From a virus: a stretch of 24,157 bases of DNA. A program made the translations under genes and the position numbers. The notes under the pieces are model-generated. The model made no database searches. It had not been told where the DNA came from and saw only the letters and a program-made list of their open reading frames with translations. How positions within the stretch are numbered: the stretch's first letter is position 1; the number at the start of each line of letters is the position of its first letter. This document shows positions 12,577 through 20,309 of this stretch, in pieces. Location of the stretch: the IMG/VR virus record IMGVR_UViG_3300000116_000049, positions 17,357-41,513 of that record, one strand, 5' to 3'.

Positions 12577-13175
12577 GTTATATTTCCAAAAGCGGAGCGG
12601 ACTTCTTAGAGGAGTCCAACGCAGTCAGATACTTGAAAGGTGATCACAAGTGTCAAAAATCAAGGGCCACAGATTGGATTCAACGTAATGGTATTCCGGA
12701 GTCCGTAAGAGGAGAGTTGAGTTGCTTTAGTGTAAAGACTCCCTTTTCAGTTAATGAAAAATTCTTTCTTAACCTCCCCGATGCAATGGAAATTGCAGAA
12801 GGCACTAAGAACTCCATCATCTATGAATACGAATGGAAAACAAGACGATGGGTAGACTTAACCGAGGGCCAATCGAAGGCTGACATGATAGCCGACTTCA
12901 TGATGTATGACTCAGACGATGATTGTAATTGGTTAATCGACACCGATGATGATCATTATACCATATGCCAAAGCGATTTAGAGACTGAAGAGCAATGGAG
13001 TTCGTCTTGGAATTGGTTAATGCCTGTAGTTCGGACTATATGTAAGAATGAAAAGTATATAGGTGATGCCTACCGAGAACATATAGCAGATATAATTTGC
13101 TTTGCTCATATAGATGACGTTCATGAAGCCGTAATTAGTTTCCTAGAACATTTGGCAAGAAAAGAATTTGACTGA
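12573..13175 (+). CDS. Two-part early protein ending in an ABA-sandwich-like domain
   Basis: 200 residues. Residues 1-95 (SYISKSGADFLEESNAVRYL onward) are unique to this protein and contain WIQRNGIPESVRGELSCF. The rest repeats the domain of the 11016 gene: ADMIADFM for NKLIAEFM, QWSSSWNWLMPVVRTI for YHSSWDSLMPIVHKI, and VHEAVISFLEHL for VYQAVVEFINRN. So this is a fusion or an extended paralogue. The acidic middle (DSDDDCNWLIDTDDDHYTI) could bind metal or mimic DNA. Function unknown; both ends overlap or abut neighbours, so it belongs to one operon. Confidence 0.65.
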   Translation: MSYISKSGADFLEESNAVRYLKGDHKCQKSRATDWIQRNGIPESVRGELSCFSVKTPFSVNEKFFLNLPDAMEIAEGTKNSIIYEYEWKTRRWVDLTEGQSKADMIADFMMYDSDDDCNWLIDTDDDHYTICQSDLETEEQWSSSWNWLMPVVRTICKNEKYIGDAYREHIADIICFAHIDDVHEAVISFLEHLARKEFD

Positions 13176-13411
13176 TGGCAAGGGAAACATTTAAACACAA
13201 CGGAGAAACAAGGGATCCACTCAAGGTAGTAGGAACATTTAATTGCAACTACGATCCTCATGAAATGATAACTTATCAGAACTGCCGTATAGAGGCAATG
13301 GAGAAACACATTGACACATTAGAATTTATTAATGCTATGATGGGTGCTGATCTTGAAGAAGAAAACGCAACCGCATCTATTTTTATTAACGCAGTCCAAG
13401 AAGGACTCTAA
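13175..13411 (+). CDS. Small early protein, function unknown
   Basis: 78 residues. It opens ARETFKHNGETRDPLKVVGT with a His/Cys-containing middle (FNCNYDPHEMITYQNCRI), and then a long helix (EAMEKHIDTLEFINAMMG). Two Cys and two His could make a metal site, but spacing does not match a known finger. It begins at the last base of the preceding gene, so is translated with it. Confidence 0.55.
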   Translation: MARETFKHNGETRDPLKVVGTFNCNYDPHEMITYQNCRIEAMEKHIDTLEFINAMMGADLEEENATASIFINAVQEGL

Positions 13412-13423
13412 TTTTATTTTATT

Positions 13424-13687
13424 ATGAAACAATATCTTGTAACAGTACCTTACCCATTCAACACTCGTGGGATATCAAAAGTAAAAGGTAAACAGAAGAA
13501 GACTGAGGTTTTTTTATGGACTTGCGATAGTCAGAGAGACGCTAGGGCCTTAACGGCTAACGCTATAGGCACTAAGTATGTTCCCGATGGAACTAAAACC
13601 TTCTACCTAGTAGGTCTTAACGATAAAAGATCAAGAGATAAACAAACCAATATCTTTACATCAATTAAAAAAATCTTTAATTATTAG
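13424..13687 (+). CDS. Small basic early protein, function unknown
   Basis: 87 residues, basic. It has beta strands (KQYLVTVPYPF, TEVFLWTCDSQRDARALTAN) and ends KRSRDKQTNIFTSIKKIFNY. The start follows an ATTTTATTTTATT leader. It looks like a small alpha/beta nucleic-acid-associated protein, without a recognised motif. It is followed within two bases by another small gene. Confidence 0.55.
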   Translation: MKQYLVTVPYPFNTRGISKVKGKQKKTEVFLWTCDSQRDARALTANAIGTKYVPDGTKTFYLVGLNDKRSRDKQTNIFTSIKKIFNY

Positions 13688-13688
13688 T

Positions 13689-13850
13689 ATGACAACACAA
13701 GCGTTAGGAGAAGTCCAAGAACTAAAGGAAGCCGTACTCAGAATGAAAGTCTACTCAGCAATCCAAGGCGATATGATTATGCAAATGAAATTACAAACCT
13801 TAGATAAGACTCTCGAAAGATTGGAGGAGGCTCTTGCAAAACAAGGATAG
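13689..13850 (+). CDS. 53-residue coiled-coil peptide
   Basis: The frame opens one base after the previous stop. The product is one long amphipathic helix: LGEVQELKEAVLRMKVYSAI, then QMKLQTLDKTLERLEEALAK. Leucines fall at heptad spacing, so it probably forms a coiled coil or a helical hairpin. It precedes the annealing-protein gene by 35 bases and may be part of that unit. No family recognised. Confidence 0.6.
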   Translation: MTTQALGEVQELKEAVLRMKVYSAIQGDMIMQMKLQTLDKTLERLEEALAKQG

Positions 13851-13885
13851 AAAGACTATCTTCAAACCCCTAAATTTAATTTAAT

Positions 13886-14425
13886 ATGAGCAATTCAAAA
13901 ATAAAGACTGTCAAAATCCAAAAAACGGAATATGTGATGGTCAATGAGAAAGTAAAATTCTTTCGTAGTGAAGATCAATACAAAGGTTGGGCCATTGAGT
14001 CTAATATTTTTAAACACGAAGGCGATGATGTGATAATTAGGACAACGATTAAGAACACTGAAGGTGTTGTAATATCTACGGGCATAGCGCATGAGGTTGC
14101 GGGTTCAAGTATGGTTAATAGCACATCCCACATAGAGAACTGCGAGACATCGGCGATTGGTCGTGCGCTTGCCGGACTAGGAATAGGTGTTGATTCATCT
14201 TACTCTAGCCACAATGAGGTTTCAATGGCTATCGAGAAGCAAAAAAAAGGTATAGTTAATACTAAACCTAAGGCAACCGCCACCGAAGATGTATTCACAA
14301 AAGCCATGGAGCATTTGAAGTCTCTTAAACCTCAAGAAAGACCGATGGAGTTACAGAAAGTAAGGAAGCATAAAGGCTCTCAAATTACTCCTGCTCAGTA
14401 TAAAAAACTTGAGGAGATAAAGTAA
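13886..14425 (+). CDS. ERF/Sak-like single-strand annealing protein
   Basis: 179 residues. The diagnostic segment is NSTSHIENCETSAIGRALAG (about residues 78-97), followed by LGIGVDSSYSSHNEV. It is preceded by a beta sheet (GWAIESNIFKHEGD, VIIRTTIKNTEGVVISTGIA). Phage proteins of this type sit with a RecE-like exonuclease and are thought to anneal single strands in recombination, as in ERF- and Rad52-like families. The C-terminal third (TKAMEHLKSLKPQERPMELQ onward) is a linker and basic helix. The next gene, an exonuclease, starts at the final base of this one, which supports the pairing. Confidence 0.65.
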   Translation: MSNSKIKTVKIQKTEYVMVNEKVKFFRSEDQYKGWAIESNIFKHEGDDVIIRTTIKNTEGVVISTGIAHEVAGSSMVNSTSHIENCETSAIGRALAGLGIGVDSSYSSHNEVSMAIEKQKKGIVNTKPKATATEDVFTKAMEHLKSLKPQERPMELQKVRKHKGSQITPAQYKKLEEIK

Positions 14426-15222
14426 TGGATATCATCAAAGAGTTGAAGAAGAAAACGGGGGGGAAGAAAGACTACCTATCTTATTCTACTATAAAGTACG
14501 GACACCCTACCGGAGACATGAGATTATTTGAATTAAAGTTTCAAGATAAGATTAAATATACCACACCCGCCTTGCAGTTTGGCTCTCTTTATGACTGCTT
14601 ACTACTTACGCCGGAAAAGTTCGATGAAAGGTTTGTCATGGTGGAGGATGACGATATCGTTGATAACCTAAAAGGAAAGGGAATGAAGAATCCTAGGGCA
14701 ACGAAAGTCTACAAAGAATACATTCAAAACCTAGAGGAAAAAAACCCCGGAAAGGACATGGTAAATGCAGACGATCACACCAAAGCAATTGACATGATTA
14801 CTAGGTTAGAGGACTGCGGTATTAAAGATCTTTACTTAACCGGAGATTGTCAAGCAGAATTTAAAAAGCCAATACCTACAGAAAACCATGGAGATATAAT
14901 GATCCGAGGGTTTCTTGATTGTCTAGGTGATACATTCATAAGCGATAGTAAGTCGACTCAAAGTGTTCAAGGCCTACGCTATGATATAAAGAAATATATG
15001 TATTCTTTGCAGAGTTACCTCTATTGTGAAGCCTATGGAATTTGGGACTTCTATTGGGTAGGTCAAGAAAAAGCATACCCCTATTTACCCGCCGTCTATA
15101 AAGCCTCAGAGGAAACTCTAAACTTGGGTAAAAAGCAATTTAACGAGGCTATAGACAACATCGCTCGCTTTATTGAGAGTGATCGCGCTAGTGAGACACA
15201 CTATCGCATTGATACCATTTAA
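14425..15222 (+). CDS. RecE-like PD-(D/E)XK exonuclease
   Basis: 265 residues. Seen: the N-terminal YLSYSTIK block, then LQFGSLYDCLLLTPEKFDER (about residues 50-69) and the nuclease core RGFLDCLGDTFISDSKST (161-178) with Asp165, Asp174 and Lys176. The helix LQSYLYCEAYG follows. This order matches the RecE/exonuclease VIII family of PD-(D/E)XK nucleases, which resect one strand of linear duplex DNA from the ends. With the annealing protein upstream and the SSB-like protein downstream it forms a recombination module. The length is similar to that of other phage RecE-type domains. Confidence 0.82.
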   Translation: MDIIKELKKKTGGKKDYLSYSTIKYGHPTGDMRLFELKFQDKIKYTTPALQFGSLYDCLLLTPEKFDERFVMVEDDDIVDNLKGKGMKNPRATKVYKEYIQNLEEKNPGKDMVNADDHTKAIDMITRLEDCGIKDLYLTGDCQAEFKKPIPTENHGDIMIRGFLDCLGDTFISDSKSTQSVQGLRYDIKKYMYSLQSYLYCEAYGIWDFYWVGQEKAYPYLPAVYKASEETLNLGKKQFNEAIDNIARFIESDRASETHYRIDTI

Positions 15223-15236
15223 TTAAATTGAACACC

Positions 15237-15503
15237 ATGGCAAACGCTAAGAGAATCTACTGCTGTTATGTCGCTGACCCAAAAAAATTCGAGTCGGGGA
15301 CAACCGTTTATAACTTGAGTTTTAAAGAAGAACAAGTGAATGACCTTCTGAAGTACAAGACCAAGTCGGGTAATGTTAATTGCGATTTCGTAGTTATGAA
15401 AGACGACAAGGCTTTTATGACTGTCTTTGATCCGAACGATCCGGAGAATCAGAAGTACATGAAGAACAAGCCGGAAGAGGTAAAAGAAGACTTACCATTC
15501 TAA
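15237..15503 (+). CDS. Small SSB-like protein with acidic C-terminal tip
   Basis: 88 residues from MANAKRIYCCY; an upstream ATG at 15228 adds three residues. It has three or four strands (RIYCCYVADPKKF, GTTVYNLSFKEEQVN, CDFVVMKDDKAFMTVF) and a short acidic tail ending KEDLPF. The end resembles the DDIPF tip of bacterial SSB, which recruits replication and repair proteins. The small size would fit a minimal OB-fold, but the OB topology is inferred, not proven. It lies between the recombinase pair and the replication genes, as SSB genes often do. Confidence 0.55.
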   Translation: MANAKRIYCCYVADPKKFESGTTVYNLSFKEEQVNDLLKYKTKSGNVNCDFVVMKDDKAFMTVFDPNDPENQKYMKNKPEEVKEDLPF

Positions 15504-15528
15504 ATGTTCTCAATCATTAAGGATAATT

Positions 15529-15549
15529 TGGGGGGTGCAATTCCCCCCA
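15529..15549 (+). promoter_or_regulatory. GC hairpin TGGGGGG-TGCAATT-CCCCCCA before a start
   Basis: Six G residues and six C residues pair across a seven-base loop, with an outer T-A pair. No T-run follows; instead there is the AT-rich leader ATTATTAATAATATTAAA and the ATG at 15567. The hairpin could slow transcription or shape translation. The loop TGCAA is also found in the GGGGTGCAA of element B. Confidence 0.4.
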
Positions 15550-15566
15550 TTATTAATAATATTAAA

Positions 15567-15731
15567 ATGGAAGAGAATGAACTCGAAGAAATGGAACAGT
15601 TTCAACGAATTGCCAACGCAAGACTCAGAAAAAAAATTATCTTTAGCCCTCAAAGGAGAGCAGTCGTTGCTAAAATGTACAGAAGTTGGAGAGAAAAAAA
15701 AAGATGGGATAAAGCGTGGGGCAATTTCTAA
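15567..15731 (+). CDS. 54-residue basic peptide overlapping another frame
   Basis: It starts at ATTAAAATGG, a typical start for this window. The product is an acidic N-terminus (MEENELEEMEQFQRIANARL) followed by a basic Arg/Lys/Trp helix (KMYRSWREKKRWDKAWGNF). It overlaps a 114-residue frame that starts ten bases later, in +1. The end of this frame lies just after the A9 run at 15694-15702. It may be a separate small gene, or the start of one protein joined to the other frame by a frameshift; I cannot tell which. Confidence 0.4.
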   Translation: MEENELEEMEQFQRIANARLRKKIIFSPQRRAVVAKMYRSWREKKRWDKAWGNF

Positions 15732-15921
15732 AACTAAAGTTTACTCTCATGACAGGTACGGAAAGTATCAAATACTAAAGATTAGATCCACATATATACT
15801 TCAAAGGTCGGGACATTCATTGTTTTCATCTAGGGATAGAAAAAAATTAGAAGATGTTTTCACGAACATCATAAAAAATAATGGAGGGTTTCTTTCCACT
15901 TCGTTTAAAAGCAGAACATAA
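15577..15921 (+). CDS. Protein in a frame overlapping the 15567 peptide
   Basis: 114 residues from MNSKKWNSFNELPTQDSEKK. Its second half looks like a normal small beta protein (GAISKTKVYSHDRYGKYQIL, STYILQRSGHSLFSS) with a closing helix (RKKLEDVFTNIIKNN). It runs to the base where the DnaA-like gene starts (TAATG), so the stretch after 15731 is almost certainly coding. The first 40 residues overlap the other frame and may not be the true N-terminus. Family unknown. Confidence 0.55.
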   Translation: MNSKKWNSFNELPTQDSEKKLSLALKGEQSLLKCTEVGEKKKDGIKRGAISKTKVYSHDRYGKYQILKIRSTYILQRSGHSLFSSRDRKKLEDVFTNIIKNNGGFLSTSFKSRT

Positions 15922-16463
15922 TGCAGAGATTTACTTTGGAAAGTATTTATTTTGGCGGATCGGAACCCGATGTTAAGAGGATCTTGAGGTACTGCCCAAA
16001 GAATACAATTAGAAAAACGTGCGACTACCTTTGCATACAAGAACACAAACTTTTGAGTCCATGCAGAGAAAGAAATCTCGTTGACGCAAGATCAATGCTG
16101 ACTGCATTGTTTCGTTATCATAGCAAAACTAGACTTCCCTATATCAAGATCGGTAAGATGATGAACCGGGATCACGCAACGGCAATCAATGCCTTGAAGA
16201 GGCACGCCAACATGACGACACTAAACAAAAAAGGAAAGGCAATGCATCCCGACTACGTCAATACATACAACACATTGCGTAACGACCTATGCTATCTGTA
16301 CGATCCAAAGGCAAAGAAGAAAATAATTTATGGAAGGGAATTAAGATTAGCAATCCAACCTTCAGCGGTAGCCTATTCTGAGTGGCAGTTAATTATGAAA
16401 ATGGAATTTGACATCGTTCAATTGAAAAACTTAATAGATCAACACCCACTACTTGATGCTTGA
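15921..16463 (+). CDS. DnaA domain IV-like DNA-binding protein
   Basis: 180 residues. NLVDARSMLTALFRYHSKT (about residues 52-70), LPYIKIGKMMNRDHATAINA (72-91) and LKRHANM match the C-terminal DNA-binding domain of DnaA, where 'AR..M.L.R..T..S...IG..FGRDHTT' includes the helix-turn-helix that reads DnaA boxes. The AAA+ ATPase domain is absent, so this is not a full initiator. It may mark the phage origin or compete with host DnaA. It is followed by the primase-helicase with an eight-base overlap. The remaining residues (LEDxx-like NLIDQHPLLDA at the end) have no known motif. Confidence 0.72.
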   Translation: MQRFTLESIYFGGSEPDVKRILRYCPKNTIRKTCDYLCIQEHKLLSPCRERNLVDARSMLTALFRYHSKTRLPYIKIGKMMNRDHATAINALKRHANMTTLNKKGKAMHPDYVNTYNTLRNDLCYLYDPKAKKKIIYGRELRLAIQPSAVAYSEWQLIMKMEFDIVQLKNLIDQHPLLDA

Positions 16464-18246
16464 AGAAAAGATTACAATGTATAAGTCCGTTGTAGACACT
16501 ACGAAACCTGTGGTGGTTTCTCTGAGCACGGCTTTAGAAAGAATTAAGAACGGCAAAAGTGAGTCTACTGTTACTGAAATCAGAGGTGGGGATAAGTCCA
16601 AAAAAAAAGATCTACCTATAGCCTTGTTCTCCGGGGTTTTTAAAGGAAGGAAAGACCAAGACCTAAATGTTCATAGTGGACTTATTGTACTAGACTTTGA
16701 TCATATTAATGTACAAGAATCGAAGTCACTACTAGGGACAGATGACTATGTCCTTGCTTGTTGGGCAAGTCCTTCGGGCGATGGACTAAAAGCATTAGTC
16801 AAGGTCAGCAACCCCGATAAACATCGTGATCATTTTCGATCACTACAATCTTACTTTGAAACACAATATGGATTAGAGGTTGATCCATCCGGAGTTAATG
16901 AGGCAAGGGCGTGTTACGAAAGTCATGATCCGGACTTGGTAATTAATACTACGGCTCAACCTTTTGGAATGATGCTCTCTGAGAAATCATTGGACCAATC
17001 AGCGGAACTAAAAGACGAAAGAACCTATACCGATTACAATAAGTTAAACATCATATGCTCTATGATAAGGGGCGCATCAGATGGAGAGAAGCACCTTATG
17101 TTATGTAAGGCGGCAGTCTTGGCCGGGGGTTACATTGCCGCGGGTCGAATGGAAGAGGCTGAAGCCGTAAGAGTCATTGAGCGTGAGTTAGGTTATAAAG
17201 GGGTTGAAGATGAGGCGCACGCAAGAAGAACGCTTTTAGATGGGATTGAACAAGGGAAGAGGCAACCAATAAGAGAAACACTTCAAGAGGAGGCCGCCGC
17301 AATAAGAGAAATGCAGATCAACAATGGGGATATGTCTTTCATTGCATCAGATACTGAGGATTATAAATGGATAGAGGGTTACTATCGAGGAGAGATAGAG
17401 ATGGGATTAACTACGGGTTGTTCTCAATTAGACAAATACTTTTTATTCAAGAAAGAGTTTGTTGTTATAGTAGGCCACTCTAATATTGGAAAGACTACAA
17501 TGGCATTAAGTCTTTTAATGGCAAGTGCCATTCATCATAAGTGGAAGTGGATCGTTTATTCTTCAGAGAATAAAACCGGCGCAGTGAAGATGAGGTTAAT
17601 GGAGTTCTGCATGAACAAACCTTTATACAGAATGAACGGCGAAGAAAGATTGTTCGCTTTCAACTTTGTAAAGAATCATTTCGTATTAATAAACAATCAC
17701 GAGACATACGGCTATACAGATATGCTAGTTTTTGCAGAAAAGTTAATGAGGCAGGAGCAGTATCAAGGACTGTTAATAGATCCATACAATAGTTTAAAAC
17801 TGCAAATGGGAAACAGTGGACTCAACTCTCATGAGTATCATTACGAAGCGGCATCAGAGTTATTAACAATGTCAAACAAGAACGAAATGGCGGTATGGCT
17901 TAACACTCATTCAGTTACATCGGCACAAAGAGAGAAGGGTGAAGACGGTTTGTCATCGGCCCCATTAGGCTCTCAAAGTGAAGGGGGTTCGAAATTTAGT
18001 AATCGTGCAGACTCAATGCTTGTATGGCATCGCAAGGTTCAAGCAGATGACGAAGACTTACGCAGAATTACTGAGTTCCATGTAGTTAAGCAGAGAAATA
18101 AAGAAACAGGAGGAGAGCCTACCCCTAGGAGTTCACCGGTTCTTTTTCAAATCAATAGAAGCATGACAGGGTTCTCTACTTTCATCTCTGGTTCAAAACT
18201 ATTTGATCCTTTAACACTAGAAGATCGTCAGAAATACTTATTTTAA
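16456..18246 (+). CDS. BT4734/VirE-type primase fused to DnaB-like helicase
   Basis: 596 residues; the ATG at 16456 is preferred over the TTG just before it. Residues 55-165 form the N-terminal domain typical of Bacteroidota proteins (LNVHSGLIVLDFDHI, ACWASPSGDGLKALVKV, NEARACYESHDPDL), where DFD and SPSGDG are the recognised signatures. A helical linker follows. Residues 315-560 form the RecA-like helicase core: Walker A GHSNIGKTT (341-349), Walker B LLIDPYNSL (440-448), and the sensor-like WLNTHSVTSAQR. It should synthesise primers and unwind the fork. The primase catalytic metal site is inferred by family only. Confidence 0.82.
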   Translation: MLEEKITMYKSVVDTTKPVVVSLSTALERIKNGKSESTVTEIRGGDKSKKKDLPIALFSGVFKGRKDQDLNVHSGLIVLDFDHINVQESKSLLGTDDYVLACWASPSGDGLKALVKVSNPDKHRDHFRSLQSYFETQYGLEVDPSGVNEARACYESHDPDLVINTTAQPFGMMLSEKSLDQSAELKDERTYTDYNKLNIICSMIRGASDGEKHLMLCKAAVLAGGYIAAGRMEEAEAVRVIERELGYKGVEDEAHARRTLLDGIEQGKRQPIRETLQEEAAAIREMQINNGDMSFIASDTEDYKWIEGYYRGEIEMGLTTGCSQLDKYFLFKKEFVVIVGHSNIGKTTMALSLLMASAIHHKWKWIVYSSENKTGAVKMRLMEFCMNKPLYRMNGEERLFAFNFVKNHFVLINNHETYGYTDMLVFAEKLMRQEQYQGLLIDPYNSLKLQMGNSGLNSHEYHYEAASELLTMSNKNEMAVWLNTHSVTSAQREKGEDGLSSAPLGSQSEGGSKFSNRADSMLVWHRKVQADDEDLRRITEFHVVKQRNKETGGEPTPRSSPVLFQINRSMTGFSTFISGSKLFDPLTLEDRQKYLF

Positions 18247-18250
18247 TGGT

Positions 18251-18628
18251 GTGATTGAAGACTACTATGAAGTTACACTCAACCTTCCGAAACCGCCGAG
18301 CCTTAATGCATTTTATGCGGGACGTCATTGGACTGCTAGAACTAGGGCCAAGGAGTCTTACTTTAAAAGCATCAAGGAAGAACTTAAAGAAGTACCTAAT
18401 TTTACTACAGAAAGATTTTCACTTTCTGTTAGGTATAACTGTCGGTTTGATGTGGATAATAGTATTATTTGTATTAAGTTTCTTGCAGATTATTTACGCA
18501 ACAATGATTACGTTACTGACGACACGCCAAAATATTTCATGAAACAATCTACGGCCTTTGATCCATCACTAGAGAAGAACCAATTTCTCGCCACAATAAA
18601 ATGCCATGGATTCCAAAGAACTGAGTAA
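18251..18628 (+). CDS. RusA-type Holliday junction resolvase
   Basis: 125 residues beginning at GTG, because the ATG at 18246 runs into a stop after two codons. It has the RusA pattern: a strand with LPKPPSLNAFYAGRHW, a basic helix, then RFDVDNSIICIKFLADYLRN followed by DYVTDDTP. The Asp residues of FDVDN and of VTDD are the metal ligands known in RusA (Asp70, Asp72, Asp91), and the basic residues shape the DNA groove. It cuts four-way junctions made by recombination, which fits the RecE-like pair upstream. Size is normal for the family. Confidence 0.82.
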   Translation: MIEDYYEVTLNLPKPPSLNAFYAGRHWTARTRAKESYFKSIKEELKEVPNFTTERFSLSVRYNCRFDVDNSIICIKFLADYLRNNDYVTDDTPKYFMKQSTAFDPSLEKNQFLATIKCHGFQRTE

Positions 18629-18833
18629 GCAATACTTTAATTGCACGCACCGAATACATAATGCTGCTACGGCTTTATATGAAGCCTTGCATTCAGAAGG
18701 AGGAGAGCCAAAAAGAAACACTGATGCTCTTCACAATACTATAAGAAAATATAAGCGTGAAACGGACGGAGAGTTTGACCAAATAAGATCACTAATAAAT
18801 GAGTTCAAAGACAATCATACTGATATTTCTTGA
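18606..18833 (+). CDS. Small helical protein, function unknown
   Basis: 75 residues, almost all helical and charged, starting MDSKELSKQYFNCTHRIHNA with a middle GEPKRNTDALHNTIRKY. It overlaps the RusA gene by 23 bases and the following glycosyltransferase gene by 35, so it is part of the same operon. No motif is visible. The composition suits a small DNA- or protein-binding helical bundle. Confidence 0.55.
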   Translation: MDSKELSKQYFNCTHRIHNAATALYEALHSEGGEPKRNTDALHNTIRKYKRETDGEFDQIRSLINEFKDNHTDIS

Positions 18834-19791
18834 TGGCTTAAACGGCATCAACTATCACAGACTTATGACACCGTTTGTTAGGCTCCGATCAAAAGAGGGG
18901 GTTAACATACATTTCTTTCAATCCTACAACGAGATAAAAAAGTTTGACCTTACCAAGGTTAAAGCCGTCGTTACCTCTAGGAGGTGTACTGTTACGGATC
19001 ACAAAGCGTTTAAGGACTACCTAGTAAAGAACGATGTCAAGTTAATCCTAGACAATGATGACTATTGGAAGTTGCCTAAGAGTAATGATGCCTATAAGTA
19101 TTATAGAAAGACAGCGGGGCCAGACATACTTAAATCTATAAAGATCGCTGATGAAATTTGGACACCTTCAGAATACCTGGGGGAAAGAATGAGAAAGATT
19201 AATCCTAATGTACCCATTAGGTTAGTTCCTAATACTGTAAACGAAAAGGAGGAGCAATGGCGAGAGTATGAGAAGGATCCTACTGATGTGGTTAGGTTTG
19301 GGTATCTAGGAGCCAATGGACATATGGATGACATCAAGTCAATGGGAATAACTTTTGAAGACCATGAACTTTATTGTACTCACCTCGGTGGAAGAGTAGC
19401 GAGCGAGGGTCACTATGATCAGTATCTAAAAGCAAAGCATAGGTTAATCCCTAAAGACATACATCAATACGCATCCTTCTATAAAAAGTTTGATGTTTCT
19501 CTGGCGCCCCTTTTGGGAGGGGCTTTTAATAAGTCCAAGTCAAACCTTAAAGTAATAGAGGCGGCCTTCACAAGGACGGCTATCATAGCATCCAATGTAA
19601 CACCGTATCAGGAATGTATAAAACATAACAAGACTGGAATCCTATGTAACAACGGAGATGATTGGAGAAAAGCCGTCAAAGAAATGACTCTGGAAAGGGC
19701 TAGAGAACTAGGGGAAGCCTTATATGAGGACATGAAGGAAAAATATAGCCTAGATAGAATCAATAAAGAAAGACTTAAAGGATTGATCTAA
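18799..19791 (+). CDS. GT-B-like glycosyltransferase
   Basis: 330 residues. The N-terminal Rossmann half starts ILIFLDGLNGINYHRLMTPF and includes KLILDNDDYWKLP. ADEIWTPSEYLGERM and PIRLVPNTV are the usual joining segments. The C-terminal donor half has VSLAPLLGGAFNKSKSNLK and VIEAAFTRTAIIASNVTPYQ, the GT4/GT1-type nucleotide-sugar site with its EA pair. The order and spacing are those of family 4-like glycosyltransferases. It is unusual to find such a gene inside the replication operon, so DNA or a replication-time substrate is possible, but no DNA-base hydroxymethylase is seen in this window. It starts within the previous gene. Confidence 0.68.
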   Translation: MSSKTIILIFLDGLNGINYHRLMTPFVRLRSKEGVNIHFFQSYNEIKKFDLTKVKAVVTSRRCTVTDHKAFKDYLVKNDVKLILDNDDYWKLPKSNDAYKYYRKTAGPDILKSIKIADEIWTPSEYLGERMRKINPNVPIRLVPNTVNEKEEQWREYEKDPTDVVRFGYLGANGHMDDIKSMGITFEDHELYCTHLGGRVASEGHYDQYLKAKHRLIPKDIHQYASFYKKFDVSLAPLLGGAFNKSKSNLKVIEAAFTRTAIIASNVTPYQECIKHNKTGILCNNGDDWRKAVKEMTLERARELGEALYEDMKEKYSLDRINKERLKGLI

Positions 19792-20309
19792 TGAACTATC
19801 AACCGATACCATCCTATCTAAAAGAGTATGCTGATGCGCTTACTCTTCTAAGAGTGGAGATAAATCGGAAGAGATATAAAGGCACACATAAACAAAGAAC
19901 AGGAACAAAGAACTCAAAGTTGTTAGGGGAAGTTGAAAGAGAATATTACACCGAGTATTTAGGGATACTGGGTGAACTCTTGGTCCGAAATTATTATGAA
20001 ACCAATCCAGAGTTCTCATCATACAAGGCATCCACTTTTATTAAGGGAGCAAGAAGCGTTAAAGACGATAGTGATCTTATCGTTGTGAAGAATGGAGTAA
20101 GTAATAAAATAAGCATTAAGACTTGCGAGTATTCTTTTAAAGCAAACTGTAGAGCAATGGATAAAGAGACGTCAGACATCGTTGTGTTTCTTTTATTTAT
20201 ATCGCCAGATGAGTATGTTGTTTCCAACTACACTCCGAACCAAGTTAAGAACTGGGAAGTCAGACACGGCTACTCACCATACTATGAACTACACCCAACT
20301 AAAAAATGA
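19791..20309 (+). CDS. PD-(D/E)XK nuclease-like protein
   Basis: 172 residues. After a basic N-terminal helix, YLGILGELLVRNYYE (about residues 56-70) carries Glu62, and KDDSDLIVVKNGVSNKISIK (91-110) carries Asp95 and Lys110. Together they form the E, D and xxK pattern of PD-(D/E)XK nucleases, of the small restriction-like kind. The remaining strands (SDIVVFLLFIS, EYVVSNYTP) fit the fold. It lacks a recognised DNA-binding domain, so the target is not known. It lies directly after the glycosyltransferase, starting at its last base, and overlaps the next gene by ATGA. Confidence 0.6.
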   Translation: MNYQPIPSYLKEYADALTLLRVEINRKRYKGTHKQRTGTKNSKLLGEVEREYYTEYLGILGELLVRNYYETNPEFSSYKASTFIKGARSVKDDSDLIVVKNGVSNKISIKTCEYSFKANCRAMDKETSDIVVFLLFISPDEYVVSNYTPNQVKNWEVRHGYSPYYELHPTKK

